DNA from: Streptomyces koelreuteriae | Lineage (GTDB): Bacteria; Actinomycetota; Actinomycetes; Streptomycetales; Streptomycetaceae | Assembly (NCBI RefSeq): GCF_018604545.1 | Contig: NZ_CP075896.1 | Span: 2,108,001-2,172,000, forward strand | Length of the DNA: 64,000 nucleotides | Reading direction: 5' to 3' | Part shown: positions 60,428 through 64,000 of the stretch, in pieces | Numbering within the stretch: position 1 is the first letter of the stretch | Layout: every line of letters starts with the position of its first letter | Notes under the pieces: model-generated | Databases searched by the model: none | Told to the model about the DNA's origin: nothing | What the model saw: the letters and a program-made list of their open reading frames with translations, nothing else | Program-made: the position numbers and the translations under genes

Positions 60428-61153
60428 ATGGCACGAGCCAGCAGCAAGGGCGCGGGAAAGAGCCTCGTCAGGGCGACGCTCGCGATCCACGAACCGCCCG
60501 TCGGCAAGAGCACCACGCCCGGCGGGATCATCAAGACCTTCGGCTTCGACTTCAATCCCGCGCAGCTGTCCCTGACCCGCCGCGCCCAGTGGAAGTCGAC
60601 GCCCGCGCAGATCGAACGGGACGGCGCCCTGCCGGAGTTCATGGGCGCAGAGGCGCGGGAGATGGGCGTGGAGATCTTCCTGGACTCCTCCGCCAAGCCG
60701 ACCGGCAACACCGTGCTGAAGAAGGTGGAGTCGCTGCTCGCCTGCTGCGAGGTGACCAACGCCAGCATCGCGGCGAAGCAGCCGTCGCCGCCCTGGGTGG
60801 TGTTCCAGTGGGGGTCGTTCTCCACGGCCCGGTTCACGGCGTACGTGAGCTCGGTGGAGGCGACGTACTCCCTCTTCGGCACGACGGGCGTGCCCATCCG
60901 CGCCACCTGCCGGCTCCAGCTGCACGAGATCCCCAGCAAGACCAAGAGGCAGAACCCGACGTCGGGCGCGCTCACCGCGCAGCGCGTGCACCGGGTCGTG
61001 GCGGGCGACTCCCTGCAGTCGCTGGCCTGGCGGGAGTACGGCAACGCCGCCGCCTGGCGCTCGATCGCCGAGGCCAACGGCATCGACGACCCGTCCCGGC
61101 TGCGGGCCGGTGCGGAACTGGTGCTGCCCGCCGCCGAGGAGGTACGTCCGTAA
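60428..61153 (+). CDS. eCIS LysM-domain baseplate-tube adaptor (Pvc7-type)
   Basis: The 241-aa protein has an N-terminal part with GFDFNPAQLSLTRRAQWKS and a C-terminal LysM module (HRVVAGDSLQSLAWREYGN, about 190-240). Pvc7-like LysM proteins connect tube and spike; in this family LysM serves structural packing rather than certain peptidoglycan binding. Its stop overlaps the next start by one base (TAATG). Confidence 0.9.
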   Translation: MARASSKGAGKSLVRATLAIHEPPVGKSTTPGGIIKTFGFDFNPAQLSLTRRAQWKSTPAQIERDGALPEFMGAEAREMGVEIFLDSSAKPTGNTVLKKVESLLACCEVTNASIAAKQPSPPWVVFQWGSFSTARFTAYVSSVEATYSLFGTTGVPIRATCRLQLHEIPSKTKRQNPTSGALTAQRVHRVVAGDSLQSLAWREYGNAAAWRSIAEANGIDDPSRLRAGAELVLPAAEEVRP

Positions 61154-63060
61154 TGGTGCAGTCCGCGTTCTCCAATGTCGTCGAGGTGAAGCTCGGGGGC
61201 GCCAAGCTGCCGCAGGAGTTCGCCCGGGCGCTGGTCGACAGCCATGTCGACCAGGGCGCCGGGGTGCCGGCCGCGTTCCGGCTGACGTTCCGGGACCCCT
61301 ACCGGGTCCTGCTGCGCGATCTGAAGGTCACCTTCGGCACGCCGGTGGTCATCGCGCCGGTGTCCGACGGGCAGGGCGCCGCCGACCCGCTGCTGACCGG
61401 CGAGGTCACCGGCCTGGAGGCCGACTACGACGGCACGGGCACCTTCACCGTGATCCGCGGCTACGACCTCGGGCACCGTCTGCTGCGCCGCCGCCGGGTG
61501 GCCGCCTACCGCAACCAGAGCGCGTCGGACATCGCGCGCAAGCTCGCCGCGCAGGGCGGGGTGCCGGTGGGGCGGGTGCAGTCGACGAAGACGGTGTACG
61601 ACTTCATCAGCCAGTCCAACGTCACCGACTGGGACTTCCTCGCCCGGCTCGCCGACGAGAACGAGATGGTGATGTCCGTCGACGCGGACGGCAAGTTCCA
61701 GTTCGTGAAGCCGAAGCCGTCGTCCGGGGCGCCCTCGCCGCAGACCGACGGCGACCGGAGCCCGTTCGTGCTCCAGGCCGGGCACGACATCCTGCGGCTG
61801 CGGTCCGCCGTCACCGCCGCCGACCAGGTCGGCAAGGTCGAGTCGCGGGGCTGGGACGTCACGACGAAGAAGAGGCTGACGGCGACCGCGCCCGCCATCG
61901 ACAACCCGGGCATCGGCATCGGCACGACACCCGGCGCGGCGGCCGGCAAGTTCAAGCCGGCCACGCTCGTCGAGACGAGCACACCGTACGACCGGCAGAA
62001 CGAGGTGAAGTTCGCCGCCGACGCCCTCGCCGACGACCTCACCTCCTCGTTCGCCGAGATGGAGGTCGTCGCCCGCGGAAATCCCAAGCTGCGCCCGGGG
62101 GTTCCGGTGACGCTGTCGGACGTCGGGGAGCCCTTCGAGGGCAAGTACACGGCGACGTCCGTACGGCATGTGTTCGGCGACGGCAGGCACTACGAGGCGT
62201 GGGTGACGGTCAGCGGGCGGCAGTGGCGGTCGCTGTACGGGCTGGCCTCCGGGGGCGCCGAGAGCGCGCCGCGGCTGCCGAGCGTGGCCAACGCGCTGGT
62301 CACCGATGTGAACGACCCGCTCAAGCAGGGCCGGGTGCGGTTGCAGTTCCCCTGGCTGGACGACAGTTATGTCAGCGACTGGACGCGGACCGTGCAGTGG
62401 GGCGGCCTCGGCGGCGGGGGCATCTTCCCCATGGACGTCAACGACGAGGTGCTCGTGGCGTTCGACCGGGGCGCCCTCGACCATCCCTTCGTCATCGGCG
62501 GGCTCTACAACGGCAAGGACAAGCCGACGCCCGTGAACGACGTGCCGCTGCACGACACCGTGCGCAAGAAGGCGAGCCGGCACACCGTCTCGGACCGGGA
62601 CGGCAACCGGATGGACCTGCTCAGCCAGAAGACCGGCCTGCGCAAACAGGGGGTCCGGCTGACCTCCGGCGACAAGCAGCTGGTCATCAATCTGGACCGG
62701 ACGAAGACCGAGATCGTCGTGGACAGCAAGGGGTCGGTCACCATCAAGGGCAGCCGGTCGGTGTCGGTGGAGGCCGGCACCGATCTCCTGCTCAGCGCCC
62801 GGCGCAGCCTGACCCTCAAGAGCGGCGGTCCGCTCACCATCCAGGGCGGCGGGGTGGTCAACATGCGGGCCGCCGGAGCGATCAGCGTGAACGCGCTGGG
62901 CGCCCTGAACCTGGACGCCAAGGGCGTCGCGAACCTCACCGGCGTCGGCACCGTGCAGATCAACTCGCTCGCCAACACGACGATCAAGTCCCCGACCACC
63001 CTCATCGGTTCGAAGGTGTTCGGCGTCACCACCATTCCCGTGCCGATGCCGATCCCATGA
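61153..63060 (+). CDS. eCIS VgrG-like spike protein (Pvc8-type)
   Basis: The 635-aa protein has gp27-like domains (about 1-380), an OB-fold gp5-like domain (about 385-470: NALVTDVNDPLKQGRVRLQFPW) and a C-terminal beta-helix of short repeats (SVTIKGSRSVSVEAG, ALNLDAKGVANLTG). This is the typical trimeric puncturing spike. The C-terminus ends PVPMPIP without an effector domain. The distance to gp25 is 58 bp. Confidence 0.93.
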   Translation: MVQSAFSNVVEVKLGGAKLPQEFARALVDSHVDQGAGVPAAFRLTFRDPYRVLLRDLKVTFGTPVVIAPVSDGQGAADPLLTGEVTGLEADYDGTGTFTVIRGYDLGHRLLRRRRVAAYRNQSASDIARKLAAQGGVPVGRVQSTKTVYDFISQSNVTDWDFLARLADENEMVMSVDADGKFQFVKPKPSSGAPSPQTDGDRSPFVLQAGHDILRLRSAVTAADQVGKVESRGWDVTTKKRLTATAPAIDNPGIGIGTTPGAAAGKFKPATLVETSTPYDRQNEVKFAADALADDLTSSFAEMEVVARGNPKLRPGVPVTLSDVGEPFEGKYTATSVRHVFGDGRHYEAWVTVSGRQWRSLYGLASGGAESAPRLPSVANALVTDVNDPLKQGRVRLQFPWLDDSYVSDWTRTVQWGGLGGGGIFPMDVNDEVLVAFDRGALDHPFVIGGLYNGKDKPTPVNDVPLHDTVRKKASRHTVSDRDGNRMDLLSQKTGLRKQGVRLTSGDKQLVINLDRTKTEIVVDSKGSVTIKGSRSVSVEAGTDLLLSARRSLTLKSGGPLTIQGGGVVNMRAAGAISVNALGALNLDAKGVANLTGVGTVQINSLANTTIKSPTTLIGSKVFGVTTIPVPMPIP

Positions 63061-63118
63061 CCGATTCCGCAGAAGGCTGCCGGAAGAGACGTTCTCCGAA
63101 AGACAGGGTGTGGTGCTG

Positions 63119-63541
63119 ATGGCCGAGCAGTTCGTCGGCTCCGGCTGGTCGTTCCCGCTGCGCATCGGGCCGACCGGCGGGATCGCGCTGGTCAGCGGGG
63201 AGCGGGAGATCGAGGAGGCGATCCGGCTGGTCCTGTCGACCGCTCCGGGCGAGCGGCCGATGCGGCCGGACTTCGGCTGCGCGATCCACGACCTGGTGTT
63301 CGCGCCGGTCAACGAGCAGACCGCGGGCCGTATCCAGCACGAGGTGTACGCCAGCCTGGACCGCTGGGAGCCGCGGATCGAGGTCGACGACGTCGAGGTC
63401 ACCGCCGGCACCGACCAGAGCGTCCTCTACATCGACGTCCGGTACTCGATCCGCGGCACCAACAACCCGCGCAGCCTGGTCTTCCCCTTCTACGTCATTC
63501 CGTCCCACGACGAGCCCGACGCCCCCGAAAGCGACCGCTGA
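63119..63541 (+). CDS. eCIS gp25-like baseplate protein (Pvc9-type)
   Basis: The 140-aa protein is a GPW/gp25 family baseplate wedge component, with EREIEEAIRLVLSTAPGERP and the family core MRPDFGCAIHDLVFAPVN. It nucleates sheath assembly in characterised systems. ATG 63119 is preferred; a GTG nine bases upstream is alternative. Its stop shares a base with the following ATG. Confidence 0.94.
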   Translation: MAEQFVGSGWSFPLRIGPTGGIALVSGEREIEEAIRLVLSTAPGERPMRPDFGCAIHDLVFAPVNEQTAGRIQHEVYASLDRWEPRIEVDDVEVTAGTDQSVLYIDVRYSIRGTNNPRSLVFPFYVIPSHDEPDAPESDR

Positions 63542-64000
63542 TGGCACTGCCCTCCCCCAACCTCGACGACCGCCGCTTCCAGCAGTTCGTCGACGACGCC
63601 AAGCGCTATATCCAGCAGCGCGCCCCGGAGTGGACGGACCACAACGTCTCCGACCCCGGCGTCACCCTCGTGGAGACGGTCGCGCACATGGCCGACCAGA
63701 TCGTCTACCGGCTCAACCGGGTGCCGGAGAAGAACCACTTGGCGTTCCTGGACCTCGTCGGGATCACCCTGTTCCCGCCGTCCGCGGCCCGCACCGAGGT
63801 GACGTTCTGGCTGTCGGCTCCGCAGGAGGAGGCGGTGTGGGTGCCGGTGGGCACGGAGGTCGCCACGCTGCGCACCGAGAGCGAGGAGGCGGTGGTCTTC
63901 GCCACCGAGCGCGAACTGACGTTGGTGCCCTGCGCGTTGCGCCATCTGCTGGTGCAGCACCGGGGTGAGCCGATGGCCGACCGGACGTCCGACCTCGCGG
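63541..64000 (+). CDS. eCIS baseplate J-like protein (Pvc11-type), 3' end outside window
   Basis: The 153 visible residues begin MALPSPNLDDRRFQQFVDD and include EWTDHNVSDPGVTLVETVAHM, the recognised N-terminus of baseplate J proteins that form the wedge. The gene continues beyond the window. Its ATG overlaps the gp25 stop by one base. The rest of the cluster, including the tape measure and fibre candidates, is presumably downstream. Confidence 0.9.
   Translation, partial: MALPSPNLDDRRFQQFVDDAKRYIQQRAPEWTDHNVSDPGVTLVETVAHMADQIVYRLNRVPEKNHLAFLDLVGITLFPPSAARTEVTFWLSAPQEEAVWVPVGTEVATLRTESEEAVVFATERELTLVPCALRHLLVQHRGEPMADRTSDLA

Noticed and set aside
46979..64000. Type VI secretion system or prophage tail
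   Set aside because: There is no TssJ/L/M membrane complex and no capsid, portal, terminase or lysis gene. DUF4255, DUF4157, the Pvc15-type ATPase and two tubes point to eCIS.

Overview
This is a high-GC chromosomal window from a Streptomyces or very close actinomycete. The evidence is strongly GC-biased codon use, many GTG and TTG starts, GTGA/ATGA/TGATG gene junctions, twin-arginine lipoprotein signals, a Streptomyces-type short interspersed repeat in two copies, and conserved local gene orders (gabT with a membrane NTPase, PucR and an aldehyde dehydrogenase; a spermidine/putrescine ABC operon; dxr). No rRNA, tRNA or CRISPR array was seen.

Layout. (1) 1-2.9 kb, minus strand: the 5' part of dxr and a long acyl-CoA dehydrogenase. 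(2) 3.0-20.5 kb: a xyloglucan-use locus. A LacI-type regulator and a GH31 alpha-xylosidase lie on the plus strand. A long minus-strand series follows: solute-binding lipoprotein, two permeases, secreted GH74, then GH42, GH95 and secreted GH12. A GH3 beta-glycosidase runs divergently. Four copies of the 14-bp palindrome TCGAAGCGCTTCGA (one with a single end mismatch) lie at the regulator and in the divergent GH3/transporter region, so I infer one local regulon. No transport ATPase is encoded here, so a shared MsiK-type ATPase is expected. (3) 20.6-38.3 kb: GABA and polyamine catabolism, with two aldehyde dehydrogenases, a PucR regulator, gabT and an operon ALDH-potD-potA-potB-potC-FAD oxidoreductase-hypothetical. 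An unusual membrane NTPase, a DinB-like protein, a PAP2 phosphatase, a MITE-like element and a NADAR protein are interspersed. (4) 38.4-43.2 kb: two DUF4190 membrane proteins, an adenosine-deaminase-family enzyme (probably an aminodeoxyfutalosine deaminase), a GDPD, and an ECF sigma factor fused to an anti-sigma-like zinc motif and a membrane segment.

(5) 43.3-64 kb: an extracellular-type contractile injection system (eCIS) locus, cut by the window end. It begins with a large LuxR (LAL) regulator and a small LuxR regulator, separated by a 27-unit array of 21-bp tandem repeats. Then come the DUF4255 cap-type protein and an AAA+ ATPase. Two minus-strand genes follow: a bitopic membrane protein with a C-terminal ricin-type lectin, and a DUF4157 protein whose C-terminus has aspzincin (M35) metallopeptidase motifs. 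The plus-strand structural operon then runs: sheath, tube, Cys-pair protein, small protein, a 1108-residue Pro/Thr/Ala-rich protein with repeated VQR motifs, second tube protein, LysM protein, VgrG-like spike, gp25, and baseplate J (partial). The most unusual parts of the window are the DUF4157-aspzincin candidate cargo, the giant VQR protein and the helically phased repeat array between the two regulators.
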